The notes: generated by a model from the sequence alone, not told the origin. A DNA stretch of 64,000 nt from Vermamoeba vermiformis (GCA_045837725.1 JBEWZL010000260.1:558001-622000); one strand, 5' to 3'. Numbered from the stretch's first letter, positions 49,463 through 62,047 are shown. Program-made: numbers and translations.

Positions 49463-52400
49463 ATGGACGCGAATACAAAATCTGTTTTAGAAAAGCTGAG
49501 ACGAGATTTTGAAGAGGGAGAAGATCTAAAATTTTTGGCAAGTATTTTTGCTTAATCGCTATACATTATATTAAATATGCAATTAATCGGTATGGTTAAT
49601 TGTGTTAAATACGATTTGATTCAATTAAAGTCCGAAATAATCAATGACAGAATGGGAGTTAAAAACAAATTGATTTTTATGCAAAGATTTCGCAGTAATA
49701 ATGCATGCTTAGATTATATATACATAGAGTAACATTTTGTACACATTTAACTAACTAATTTTTTCGTTCAAACAGCAACAGGTAATGATCGGCGACGCAA
49801 ATTCGCGTATTTAATCAAGCACGCTACCCGCAGTAATATATATGGATTTCGAGTGCCGTTAGTAACAGAGTGTTATGTAGGTCAGTCGCATATCTGTTTA
49901 TTTCAAAACGGATCCAGGATGGACAGATTTCGTGCCGTGCATGTTGATTATCACCAACTTTCAATTAACCTTCTCATTTACCGATGAATCTATCAACACT
50001 ATCAATGTAAGTCGTATTCGAAAAGAATTCATTGGTACTGACTCTAGATCTAGGTTCCCATCACATCGATTGACAGCTGTTCGCGCAAGTCAAAGTCGCG
50101 CAAGTTGAATTTATACTGCAAAGACTTCCGCAGTCTCATCCTGCAGTTCCAATCCAATCCCGAGCTCGACATGGTGTACAAACACATTGGCAAGTACATC
50201 AAGTTCAAAGACCCCTCGGTACTGGCCTTTGCATTCTGGTACACGCCTGTCGCTGCTGACCCGGGCTGGACCATGTTTTCACCGCTCAAAGAGTACGAGC
50301 GCATGGGTCTGAATGCCTCCAACGGTCTGTGGCGCATTAGCGAGTGCAACATGAACTACACCGTGTGTGACTCGTACCCTGAGCTGTTGTGCGTGCCGAA
50401 AGACTTCACCGACCAGAACATTCGTGCTGTTGCCAAGTTCCGAGTGAGTACCCAGTGAAGTCGTGTCTGTCTAATGCTAATGATCGGCGATCACAGAGTC
50501 GAAATCGATTGCCCGTGCTGACGTGGCTCGACAATAGAAACACCACTGATTACACACCACCTGACCGTGACACGCGTCGATATGCATCAATCACGCGCTG
50601 TTCTATGCCACTCGTCGGAGGTGAATATTCGAATCTTTCCGTCAACCTGTCATTCTAAAACAATTTTCCAATTTTAGTCTCTGGCTCACGTAACTACCAA
50701 GACGAGTCACTAGTCACCATGTTTTTAATGTCCAATCCGCGACAACAATCAGTCTCAATTGTGGACTGCAGACCTCGCGCCGTTGGGTATGCACAGTTTA
50801 ACATTTATACGGAGTATTCTAACAAATTACTGGATCTTAGTGTGGGCAGTCTTGCTAACGGTGGTGGCTATGAATTCGGCTCTGGCTACGAGAACTGCAA
50901 AGTCAGCTTCATGAGTGTGGAGAATATTCACGTCATGCGCGAGAGTTTTGCGCAGCTGTTTGCTCTGTTGCAAGACGCGAAGAAAGGCACGAGCAGCTGG
51001 TATTCAAAACTGGAGTCAGCGTCGTGGTTCAAACACTTGCGTCTGATAATGCAAGCCAGCATGCGCGTCGTAGAGATTGTAGAGCGCGAACATGGCTCAG
51101 CACTGGTTCACTGTACAGATGGCTGGGACCGTACTTCACAAATCACTAGTCTAGCACAACTCTGTTTGGATCCGCACTACAGATCCATCGAAGGATTCTT
51201 ACTGTTGATTGAAAAAGACTGGTTGTGGTTCGGTCACAAATTCCAAGAACGTACCTTCGGCCACGAACGATCACCAGTGTTCTTGCAGTTCTTGGACTGT
51301 GTGCATCAAATCATGCACCAATATCCCTGCTCCTTTGAATTCAATCAGCAGTTACTCGTCTTCTTGGTCGACAGCTTGTACAATTGTAGATTTGGTACGT
51401 GAAGTGGGACTAGAATCAATTTGATCTGACGTTTGACTAGGCACATTTTTGCACGACACACCGAAGGAACGAGTGGAGAATAAAACGATGCAAAAGACAC
51501 TGTCCGCTTGGTCCTACATTCTGAACAACAAGCGACAGTTCTTGAACCCCTTCTACAAGCACCGCAATGAGACACTATATCCAGCCTACAGCGAGAAGAA
51601 GATCGTGTTCTGGATCGAGTACTACATGCGCTGGACTTCCAATCCGTTTGAGACTGTTGAAGACATTGCCATGAAACAACTCGAACGTGCCGAAGCCAAA
51701 TTGCTGCAACTGCAAGCCACACTTAGTCCTTCACAAGCGGAACTCGTATGTAGTATTGACACCTACTTTGAGCATCAATTCTAACGACTACTGCAGCTCA
51801 AACAAGTCATTGACGAGTTCCCCTACCTGTGCGATTCTAAATTGCGACAGCCAAGTCTGGCCACGAGCGGTGAAGGGTTTAAACGCCCTGCGAAGCCATT
51901 TGGTACATTAGGCAAAGGAACAGGCAAGAATACACTAGGCAAGAGCGGAGGACTCAATGCCGATGTATTCTTGTCTTCACATCGCGACAGTGACGCACAG
52001 GAGCGCGCAGATCTGTTCATATCGGGTGACATACCAGAAGAGTTGCCTGAAATGGACCCAGCTGTTGAGTTCCAAGTGATGGACCGACGCGAACGACAGC
52101 GCAACAGATTGGAGTCCACTGAGTTCTGTGAATGGGAGCAGAACCGCAAACTCAATGTCAACGCGACAATTTTGCAAATCTCGTCCAAGAACAAAGCAGC
52201 GATGCAAATGTTCAAGGACATTGACGAGACACTCGACGACAGCGATGACACTGAGCAGAACTTTATGTACGATGACGACGCCACCAATGACGACGACGAA
52301 CCCACGCAGCCCTCACCCGACACACCCACACCACTGCATCAGAAAGTGCTCATGCGCGAGAACGACAAAGCTGCTGCTCGACGTAGTGGCCTGTTGCTGA

Positions 52401-52891
52401 CCAATTCAGCGATGTACTTCCAGTCAGGCCCTGAAGAGAGCAATGACGTCGAGCACGATCTGGCCCCGAGTGCCGTGAAACAAATTAACGCCGTGGCTGC
52501 ACCGCCCAAAGTGTTGCCCAAAGCACCAGCTCCACCAGCCAAAAAACACGCTGCCGTCAAGAGCTTCACACCGCCTAAAGTCGCACCACCAATGCCACCA
52601 AAGGCTCCAAGCAATCACAAGTCTATGCAGCCCAACACAGCGCTCACCATTCCCGCGCAGAGTCAAGCGCACTCGCCGCCACAACAGAACGGCGCTGTCT
52701 CACCGCGCAGTGGCCAATCACCACCTCCACCCCCGCGCGACACCAAGCCCACGCTGTCACCACGACCAGGGCTCAAGACCTCGCCCTCACTGCCACACTT
52801 GCCGAGCATGAACGGCGTCACGCACAACGGGCCCACTTCACCACGCGGGGCTGAGGGTCCTACTACGGTCAAACTGCCTGCCAAGAAGTAA
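49463..52891 (+). CDS. Active myotubularin phosphoinositide 3-phosphatase with Pro-rich tail
   Basis: Exon 1, 49463-49537, encodes 25 residues and ends at a GCAAGT (GC) donor. The exon or exons between 49780 and 50010 are uncertain. From 50053 the family is clear: PH-GRAM (LIITNFQLTFSFTDESINT, SKSRKLNLYCKDFRSLILQF), then the phosphatase: FSPLKEYERMGLNASNGLW, FRSRNRLPVLTWLDN, SNPRQQSVSIVDCRPRAVGY, NIHVMRESFAQLFALL, VHCTDGWDRTSQITSLAQLC, IEGFLLLIEKDWLWFGHKF, SPVFLQFLDCVHQIMHQYP. The C-x5-R loop CTDGWDR is intact, so it should dephosphorylate PI3P and PI(3,5)P2 on endosomes. The last exon adds some 350 residues, acidic then Pro-rich (PPAKKHAAVKSFTPPKVAPP), with possible SH3 ligands. Length is about 1000 residues. 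Confidence 0.9.
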
Positions 52892-53066
52892 TCCGCTTGC
52901 GTGACATGTACTTGTAATCCTATTTATTAATCAGCACTGCAGTGTTGGTCCTATGTAATATAAACCCAAATCGAGAATGAAATGGCGAAATCTCCTTCGT
53001 GTCGAGACATTAAAATTTCAAGCAGTTAATATTTCAAACAATCATTAGCAATACAACACTAGACAA

Positions 53067-54163
53067 ATGGGTTGCGGCAAATCAAAAGAACAACAGCCTG
53101 AAATTGAAACGCTGCAGACTGATACTTACGATTATAAATATCAGATCTACCTGGTCGGACCTTCAGACGTTGGCAAAGCATCAATTATAACCAAATGGAC
53201 CGAGAATAAATTCCCTGCACCTGAAGGTAGTGATTATCAATTAAAAGATTTTTTTGTGATTTATTCAACGCGCCTTCGAAAATCTTCATTTTACTCGCGT
53301 CAAGAAATTAGAAAATTGTCAATACCGCGATACGATATAATTATAAATAATATTAATGCCTGGATCTGCTCCCAGATTTCACCTATTCAAAGATCGAGGA
53401 GAGCGAAGTGGCACGCGAGACACCACTGCGGGGCAAAGTGCTTAAAATAGGCAAAAAAGGTAGAGCCATTCGCTTTGATATTCAAGTAAGTGACCATACT
53501 GCAGTACTATCGGCTGTAGCCTCATCTACGCATGGGATCCAAACGATAGTTAACTCATTCACTATTAATAGGCCATTGAAGCAGATAAGAAGTTATACAA
53601 ACATGATTATGAAGGTTCGCTCAATCCATTCAGACGAAACAATTACACCAAAGGTAGCTAATTGAATTGATATTGCCTTGCGCTAGCTTGTTATCACAAT
53701 ACTGACTTGTCTATGCTTCATGCAGCTATTCTAGTAGTATTCGATCTTGACTCACGAGCTAGTTTCAAAAAAGCGCAAGAATGGCTTGGATTCTTGGTAA
53801 GACAGACTTCGACTTGATCTGCATGGCTGGGTCGAGCTAATGTTGGTTTTTTAATTTCAGATCGGTGAGAGTGTCGGATTAATACAAGGCAGAACGCTAT
53901 TGGTGGGCAACAAACTCGATTTAATGCCTGAGAAGCGAGATCCGCAGTTACACGTTACAAAAGAAGAAGCAGAAACATGTGTTAAGAGCTACTTTGGTGT
54001 TACTTATCATGAAGTCTCGGCTAAGGATGGTAAGGGCTCGTAATTACATTTATTGGGCGTTAGTTTACTGAAATTGACTCGGATTTGTACGACAGGCACC
54101 AATCTCGATCAAGTCCTCAATAGCATCGCTGAACAGACCTTCCTTACCTTCTCTCGGGGTTAA
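53067..54163 (+). CDS. Atypical Ras-like small GTPase with N-terminal acylation signal
   Basis: Six exons. MGCGKSKEQQ at the start is a likely myristoylation plus palmitoylation signal, in place of a C-terminal prenyl box (the end is FLTFSRG, no CaaX). The P-loop is GPSDVGKAS: Lys kept, the following Ser/Thr that holds magnesium is Ala. The switch II position shows IRFDIQAIEADKKLYKH with no DxxGQE. Guanine recognition VGNKLDL and SAKD are normal. The rest follows Rab/Ras spacing (AAILVVFDLDSRASFKKAQE, SVGLIQGRTLLVGNKLDL). So it may bind nucleotide weakly or act without hydrolysis; this is inference. Length about 210 residues. It is convergent with ARPC4. Confidence 0.75.
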
Positions 54164-54418
54164 ATGACATAACGTTGTATTCTCAAAGTCCGAAATCAAG
54201 ATCTCTCCTGTATTTATTTGTGTAATATAAAACCTACTTGAAATTTTTGTGCATCCTGTAATCAGACCAATTCTTAGGTATAGCTAGATAACTGGTATGG
54301 TGTTTATAATATTATTGATTTATTTGAAACAATTACAAGATGAGTATCGATTTTTTCGGTGACTTTCTCGATCTGGGAAAAGTACGCGCCGATTCGACTA
54401 AAAATAACAAATATGGCC

Positions 54419-55565
54419 TTAAGCAACGAAGGTCTTCAAGTACTCTTGAGCGACAATACGAGCACGAGCGTTAACGGCCAACTTCATGGCTGAAATTTCA
54501 GCATCTACATCCTCCATAAACTGAATGATAAAATCGACCAATTTGTGCTTGAACATCATTTCAGTGTGGAAGTTAGTCACCAAAAAGCTCAAATCGTAAC
54601 CCTATGCATAATTAAACATTAATCTCTCGCGCTAGATCCAATAATCATTTTCATACGTACCTTAATAGCCTTTCGGCGAAGAATAATAAAGTTCTCAGCA
54701 CGTTGAGCCAAGAAGCGCATGAATTTCTTAGCCAAGATCTTTTCCAAGTCGTCAGCTTGCTTGACGGCAACGCTGATGCGAACAGAGTTGATCGAACCTT
54801 CAATCAAAACCTAACGCGAGAAATACTGTCAATAATTGTTCTCGTCATATCATTAAATTATAATTATATTTTTGAGCTATTTAAAACGAGTTCTTACTCT
54901 TTCATTTTCGTTTCTGGCGATAACAACAGGATTCAACAACAACTCGGGGTTAGTGCTATATTAACCATTAGAACCGTCTTATATACATTAAGTGATCACA
55001 TATTAAATTTTACAACAAATTTGAAGCTATTCTAACATGTCAAATTAAATTTTCTTTTCAGATTTCAACCAAAATATCTTTTCCAAATCATAAAGGCTGC
55101 TTCGTTAGATTCGAGGTGTATGAAATAATACATACCCGACTTCAATTTCAGGCTTGTTGTGTCTCTCAACGTCTTGAGAAGCGAAGTTCTGCAAGCACAT
55201 CGCTGCGGTGATAGCAGCTCTGATGGTGTTGAGGTAAGGAGCAAGAGTGCTTTGTTGCTTGGTGGCCTGTGTAATAGTACAATAGTTAATATTATACCTC
55301 TAATTTTCGTCCAGCTAAGACTGATTATATGTAAAATTGAAAAACAGATTTCGAATGCGAGTTTGTAATTTGATAACGGAAATTATTTGCAGCCAAATCT
55401 GATGCCAAAATTAATATGCTCGTGTCCAATATTATATAGCATATTAGCATCGTAATTGTAATTGACCGTTCGTCTTCAAATATTTTTTTCTCATCCAAAA
55501 AAATCTTTCGTTCGATCAGCTGGAGTTTTGTTGCCTATTTTGCAGTAATATCCATAACATACCAT
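54419..55565 (-). CDS. ARPC4: ARPC4, Arp2/3 complex 20 kDa subunit
   Basis: Five exons give about 170 residues. The first coding exon holds only the ATG (55565-55563), followed at once by GTATGT; the next exon begins [18 protein letters not shown]. Then [97 protein letters not shown] and [16 protein letters not shown]. The match to ARPC4 is near complete. It nucleates branched actin with the rest of the complex at the cell cortex. Strong codon bias suggests high expression. Confidence 0.95.
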
Positions 55566-55824
55566 TATGAGTTGTTATTGTTGTGAGACTATAAAAAACT
55601 ACCGCTATCAGCGGAAATTGGCCTTGCAAACCAAATCTTTTTTCTCCGCAAGATTTTCACCCAAAATCAGATCTTTTCTGCAGACTACAAGGGTTCCTCT
55701 TTTTTTGCGAGTTAGGCTAATGCATGACGCAACAATGTGAGAAGCTTAAATAGCTCCGAGGAGAAGCCTTAAAACCCTTGAGGTCGCGAGTGAGCCAGAT
55801 TTCCATTGTTTCGAAAACGACAAA

Positions 55825-56118
55825 ATGGAAGAACAAACGAGCAGCAGTGCGACTAGCAGTTCAAATATCATTGGTGTCGATGTCAATGCTATTAACGATG
55901 CTAGCAATGAACCAACACCGTTCTACGAGCTGACTGCAGTCGATCACATCAACAAACAACTGCTCGAGAAGTTCAAAGACCATTTAGAGGTAATATAGCA
56001 CCCAATTAATTATGTGTAGTGTACTAATACAATATTATGATAGACTAATGTCATTAAAGTGGTGACAGAAGAGCCTGAACAAAATGGTGAATCTAGTGGC
56101 TGGTCGGATGACGAGTAA
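55825..56118 (+). CDS. Small acidic protein, 79 residues
   Basis: Two exons, 55825-55989 and 56044-56118, 80 codons with stop. Sequence features: Ser-rich start (EEQTSSSATSSSNIIGVDVN), FYELTAVDHINKQLLEKFKD, and an acidic end SSGWSDDE. It has no membrane span. I do not recognise it. It starts 260 bases from ARPC4 in the other direction. Confidence 0.5.
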
Positions 56119-56481
56119 ATGCTCCAAATATAATGTAAATAATATTAATATAATTATGTAGCATTAATAAAATATAAATTACGACATTCGTCGATAACCT
56201 CAAAAGCTTGACGGCTGATCGCGATCCATTTGTCTTAAAACCCTCCTTAGCGCAGGATACATATTGTCATTATGAGCACCGTTACCTCGTATATTATTGA
56301 TCATTGCGGTTTAACGGTGGGACAATTTTGACGAGAGTTCAGTGGCATTATCACCGTTATTTTTCAATAGACTCCCATAACAGTCAGTATTATAGACCAA
56401 CATTTGGTTATATATACTACTGCACAGTTATTAGAGTTTATTGACTATTTATTTATTATCTATCGTATCTTGTAATCAATA
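56119..56481. other. Intergenic gap
   Basis: A 363-base AT-rich spacer between two plus-strand genes. No frame or repeat seen. It should include the promoter of the fucosyltransferase-like gene. Confidence 0.4.
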
Positions 56482-58361
56482 ATGCGTTATTACAATCTGG
56501 CTAAAACGAGAAAATATTTGCCCGCGATAGCAATAATAAGTGCCTCCCTATTGTCTATAATAGCCATTTATTTGGCTATCAATATGCTGACCCCTGGAGT
56601 AGATGACGGTAAAGTTTTGCAATCTGACGTCACCAGTGGATTACTTGCAAGTCACAGCCATTAATACGCGCATATTCCTATTATAGATATGGAGGAAATT
56701 TTAGTCTCGTTTAAAACGCGCTCCAAGCTCTGCGATCAGCCCCTGCCCACTTTAGATTCATACAAGGCACGCTACAGCACTGAAAAAATAGCCGTGTGGT
56801 TGTGGAATTACGTGAAGTTACATAGAGAGGTATTTATAATTATTAATAGTGCATTCTGATTATCAAATGGTCTGATCCAGTTTTTCAGATCATGTGCGCG
56901 GATTTTCCAACAGTGCCCCGACGTTATGTAGTATACCACGCATCAGCAGGACTCGCGAATAGAATGCAGGTAATTGCTACACTTTCCATGCTGACGTCAG
57001 AACAATTCTTTGACACTAATGCTGTGCTGCATCTAGTCGCTGTTCTCGACATTTATCTTTGCAGTGCTGAGTGACCGCGCATTGATCGTAGATTGGCGAC
57101 CACAGCCCAAGTCCCACACATGTTACGTGGCCAATTTGTTCGATTTTCCAGGTACGTGCCATGTCCTTGAAGTGTCGTGGTTGACGTGTGCCAATTAGAC
57201 TTTGACTGGACCTACAATCTGATTCGCCCACTGCTCGACGACTCAGTGATTGACCAGCACTCGATTAGACTCGCATTCGACGACCCCATGTTGCTGGATC
57301 CGTTCTTGTGTGCCAATGTGAGCGAGTACTATCGGTCCGTGCCCGTGATCAATCTGCACACTGACGAGTACTACACGCCCATGTTCGAGCACGGTTATTA
57401 TCACGACGCACTGCGCGAGGTGTTTGGCGACAAAGAGATCTTCACTGAAGTCGCGCCGTTCTTGTTTCGAGTGCGCGAGGAGATCAAAGTCAAGATGGAC
57501 AAGTTTGCGCAGGACGAGTTTGGGGACGCAGGATGTGCCCTCGGTCTGCAAGTGCGACAAGACGGCATTGGCGGCGTGAATGGAACGAAGGCAGTGCATT
57601 GGTCTTGTGGCCAAGAACTGCTGAACGAGCGCGCAGATCTCTCTGGCGGCAAGATATTTTTAGCTTCAGATGTGCAAGTGACACGTGACGAGGCTAAAGA
57701 GCTGTTCGGCGACAGAGTGGTGTTCTATCCCGTGCCCGTGCGTCACCAAGAAGACCAGACGTGTGATGAAGTTCAAGCTGCGCTGATTGATCTCCTGCTA
57801 TTGACGCGCTGCAAGGCCCTCGTTGTGTCTTCGTGGTCCTCGCTCGGTGCAGTGGCGCACAGTATCTCAGGTGTGAAGCCAATGATCGCGATACACAAGG
57901 CCCCTGGTGCGTCTGAAGTGAGCTCCATCAAAGAGTCGGAAGGCAATCCGCGGAACTATTGTCATCAAGTGGACTGGTCGCGGCCTTGTTTCTTCGAGTG
58001 GGTGCACGTGCGGCACTTGTCTTGCTTCAGCAGCGACATGTTCGCGAGTGAACCGTGCTGCGAGCTCGGCTTCTGCAAGCACTGTTTGCACCACGAACCC
58101 GTGGCAGTAGCGTTCTTGTCGTTCTATCACTGGCCTGCCTCGAAGATCCTGTTCACGTTGATTTTGATCACATTCACCACGTACGGCACTTACCGCTCGC
58201 TGCTCCACTACTTCATCCGACGCAACAACTATCGCGTCTTTGCACGAAACATCGCACTCGGTGTGTTGACTGTGATGACCTTGGTGTGGCTGCTCGTGGT
58301 GACTATAGTGCGCAGCGAATATGACAAATACGTCAGCAAACATTACCACATCACTTGGTAG
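56482..58361 (+). CDS. GT37-like fucosyltransferase, type II with extra C-terminal spans
   Basis: Five exons: 56482-56608, one starting at 56687, one with VVYHASAGLANRMQ, a short one beginning after CATCTAG, and the last from 57199. The short exon uses the acceptor that gives SLFSTFIFAVLSDRALIVDW, restoring the GT37 motif G-x-x-N-R-x-Q-x-L-x-S-x-F...LxDRxxxVDW. N-terminal anchor: LPAIAIISASLLSIIAIYLA. Catalytic landmarks: CALGLQVRQDGIGG and CKALVVSSWSSLGAVAHSIS, like the family's late GxxIR and STFGYVA. GT37 enzymes add alpha-1,2 fucose in the Golgi. Two more hydrophobic spans at the C-terminus (ASKILFTLILITFTTYGTY and IALGVLTVMTLVWLLVVTIV) are not usual. About 560 residues. Confidence 0.75.
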
Positions 58362-58426
58362 ACGAAGAGTTATTGGACCAAGTTTGATTTATTTACAACA
58401 ACAGTCAAAGTGAGCAGCTTAATTCT

Positions 58427-60377
58427 CACTTTAATGTTTGGATGATGGCTGCATTGACCAGCCCTGCTTGTTGCACAGTCTGCGTCAAGTCGTTCAGCAC
58501 TTTGCGCGGGAATGACATCATCAAGTCGTAGTTGTCAGTAATACCCGAGACACTACGCCAATTCAATCAGTAAATGCATTGTAATAGCACCCTTATTATA
58601 TTTACCTGTCAATATGATCTCGTATTTGTTGTACTGTGTGCGTGTGGTTGGCTTGAATTGACAACTTTTGACCATTGCCAAGTCGCACTTGAATCGTGGT
58701 CTGTGGTTGGCTTGGATCAACGGTGATTGGTTGTTTGTCACGTGCTTCTTGACCGGCTGACGGAGCTGCATCGAAAGGTGGCGGTGCATTTGTTGTAGAG
58801 CCGCCGAGCTTGAATCCTCCTTGCGCGAATTTAGGTGAGGTAGGCGTGTCATTGCGGTTGATGGCTTTGGGCAAGGGGCTGTTGAACATCTCTGGGCCCG
58901 TGCCTTTCATGTTCTGTAGCTGCTTCATGAACTGCATTGCTGCTTTCTTGTTGCGCTTTTGTTCTTTTTTCTTAGCTTTAACCTGCGACAGTAGTTAGTT
59001 CAAGTTGTAATCGACCATAATATGACTTTGACACGTACAATTTGAATCTGCAGTGCCAAGATCTGTGCAAACATGGCATTGCTTTTAGCTTTCTCCTCCT
59101 CGACGCCGCTCTTAATCATTTCTTCCTCAAGTTTATCCAAGCCTAGTTGGTTGTATTTGGCAATCAACACTTTCGGATTGTCCCACTTGTCTGCGGTCAT
59201 GTCGCCAGTGTCACGTGAGAATTTTGCCATTTCTCGCTCAAACTCCTCTTCCGAGGACGAATCTGAATCGCTGTCCATTTCCATGTCGTCGTCTTCGTTA
59301 GTATTGGCCAAGTTTCTAATATTCGAATTGGAGTTGGTTGTTTTGCTCTTGTTTGATGAACTCGAGTTCATGTCATTCAATGTCTTGACACCGCCCGTCA
59401 TTGCTGGCTTGGCCCGTGACACCTGTCAACAAAGGTCACTCATGAGTCCTCTCTGTATTAATGTTATAAACACGTACTGGACGAGCAACAGAGTCCTGTT
59501 CAGGCATGTATCGTTTCTCGCTCTCACGCTCTAAGGCATCGAGTCTGATCTTCTCTTTGAGCTGTTCTTTAGCAATGCGCGCTTTCTCTTGTTCAATTTC
59601 AACTTCGCGCATGTGACGGGACACTTCTTCCTCGCGTCGTTTGCGTTCACGTGCTTCAGCCTCTTCCTCTTCTTTCAGCTTGCGCATCTTGTCCTCAACG
59701 TGATAGGTCGTCTTCTCAAACTTGCCCGTGACTTTGTTGTAATGGCTGCTCAATGTATTCACGTTCAATTGTGCTGCATTCGTGTCAGTGGACTGAGGTA
59801 GAATGACGTCGCGCTTGATAGTTACCTTTGTACGGGTCAAAAGTTGATTTTTTATCGATATTTGGACCGCTATTAGTGGCAGTGTGGTCCATAATCTTGT
59901 TCGCAATCAATGTCACGATGGGTCGGTCGTTCAAAGTGTTAGCGGCCAAGTTGTATTTTTCAACAAAATTCTGTGCGACAAGGTACGGGTTGTCTAAGAC
60001 ACAGCTCAATATTACTATATATGGTAATAAATTCGTATTTACGGACCTGCGAGATTGTAGCCGAGAGCTTTGGGGCCGTCGGGGGTTTCGAACATGAATG
60101 CGTAGTCGTATTCAATGCCATCGCACCAATGTCTGAAGCCACACTTGCACGGTCCTCTGTTCTCAGTAGGATAGCCATCAATTTTCAAGCCAGCTAAAAG
60201 GTACGTGTCAGTAATAATAATAGAAAGGACACTAAGTGGATCCAATTCATTCATGAAATTTCGCTCATAATCAATAGCGGTGCTGTCTTCAATATAGTTT
60301 AAATGTTGATCAAAGCGTATTAACGCACCTTTCTTTGCTGCCATGGCAAACAGTTCCATCCCTTCAGAGAAGTACAT
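58427..60377 (-). CDS. PFU-domain plus UBX-domain protein, predicted Cdc48/p97 adaptor
   Basis: Exons run from near 60377 (MELFAMAAKKGALIRFDQ follows) to the stop 58429-58427. The start is not certain. PFU ubiquitin-binding domain: GIEYDYAFMFETPDGPKALG, YNLAGDNPYLVAQNFVEKYN. A long charged coiled coil follows (KMRKLKEEEEAEARERKRRE), then acidic and Asn/Ser-rich linker (DDDMEMDSDSDSSSEEEFER), MFAQILALQIQI, and a C-terminal UBX: TTIQVRLGNGQKLSIQANHT, TVQQIRDHIDR, NYDLMMSFPRKVLNDLTQTV, GLVNAAIIQTL. PFU is otherwise typical of PLAA/Doa1 with WD40 and PUL; here neither is seen. UBX domains bind p97. The exon at 59430-59436 starts inside TGACAGGTGTCA. Confidence 0.7.
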
Positions 60378-60769
60378 TGTCAGTAACAAAACGCTCAATT
60401 AATATTATAATTTAACAGATAATATTATATTTCGAACAGAGCATCGATTGCAATTCCATAATAATTAAATTAAATTTCTTAATAAACGTATTTTTCTTCC
60501 TACTTGATCTAGGGACATTGGTATTTGACTGGTTGTTATTGGTCGACGTATTATCATCGTCATATAATTTTAAAGTATCTTCGGGTTCTGGTTCCTGTAA
60601 AATTCGGGTTAGATTCGATCCAAGACTCAAAAATCGCCTTTGGTGGCGTCATTTCACGTACCATTTGCGATGATAAAAATATCCCTCACGCTGTTTGATG
60701 TGCTCGGTCAGGGGTGGAGATAGACACTGAACTAGAACAGAAAATTCTTGATTTTATGTTCAATTTCGG

Positions 60770-61929
60770 ATGGAGACAGCAAGCAAACAACCTTTTGAAA
60801 AGAAAGACCATATTTCATTATTGACATATAATGTACATGGCTGGGGTGATGCCAAGCACAAGGCAAACTTTTCACGTGTAATGGAAATATTTTATTCACT
60901 ACAGCCTGATGTCATCGGCTTAAATGAGGTAATTATTAATAATTAGCTATAATTATGTATGTTCCATTATTTGCCGTATTTTTTGAAATATTTTAACTCC
61001 AATTTAATTTTCGACAGATCCGCGGTGATGAGAGCGTGTCTAGAGCAGCTATGAAACTCGGACCAGAATACCAAGCATTTGAAGGCATGATATATTCGAG
61101 CTTAGGCAATGCTATTATCACTCGCCTGCCTACATACTCAGAGACTGAAGATCTGACGCGGCCCAACAATCACATCAATGAGCTATTGTCAGCGGAGGGT
61201 GGTGAGATTAGAGGGGCACTGCGCGTGCCAATCAGCCAGCCCGAACTCGTCGGCGGCTTGCAGGAGGTAATATCAACTCATTTGGACCACTTGGAAGAGC
61301 CCACACGTGTAGCGCAGTGGAAGCTGTTGATGGAGCGCATTGACTCGCAACAACCGCACGTGATCATGGGCGACTTCAACGCACTCTGCAAAGAAGACTA
61401 TACGCGTAAGTAGCGAGTAGCTTGGCGTACAGGTTTCCGGGAGATGGACACTAACTATAATATTAAGGCGACTATATGGAAAATATTGCTAATGTGAGGA
61501 AAAAGAGTCATTGGTACGCGCGGTGAACGAGCGGATCTACAACGTGCCTCGAACTAATGTTCTGACAGGGAGGCACCACACTTCGATCTCTTAGACACTA
61601 TAGCGAAGAAGGGCTATGTTGATTGTTGGCGCAAGTTAAATCCTGAGACTAAAAACGTAAGTTGCTAGATCCAATGGAAAAGACTAACCAATCTCCAGCC
61701 CAGCACGTGTCGGTTTGATACGCGCATTGATTATATATTCGCCTCGCCAGGTCTCGTGCCACTGATAGACTGGGAGCAAAGTGACTGCAAGATAGTGCAA
61801 GACGAGGCTCAAGCGAGTGACCATTGGGCTGTGTGGTGCAAACTCGCATTCAAGTCCAACAATAGTGCTGTTGATAATGGCAAAGCAGACAAGTCGAGTA
61901 CAGAGCAAAAGACTTGCAACACTATCTAA
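60770..61929 (+). CDS. Endonuclease/exonuclease/phosphatase-family enzyme
   Basis: Five exons encode about 310 residues. Active-site motifs of the DNase I-like fold in order: LLTYNVHGWGD, DVIGLNEI, THLDHLEE, VIMGDFNALCKEDY, TRIDYIFASPG and ASDHWAVWCKL. All catalytic residues (N, E, H, D-x-N, D, S-D-H) are present. The family includes nucleases, TDP2, inositol phosphatases and deadenylases; nothing here picks the substrate. No signal peptide. It is divergent from the PFU-UBX gene and could share its promoter. Confidence 0.85.
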
Positions 61930-62047
61930 TAAAAAAATGTACATATGAGTGACCTTCAATTGAACCTACCAGGGCGGCCGCGTAGAACAAAATAGTCGTC
62001 GAGCGAGGTATTATTTAACATTTAATAATTAGACATACACATACAAC

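Noticed and set aside
57016-57062. Acceptor TTTGCAG before TGCTGAGTGAC in the fucosyltransferase-like gene
   Set aside because: It gives a stop at once; the earlier acceptor CATCTAG restores the GT37 motif.
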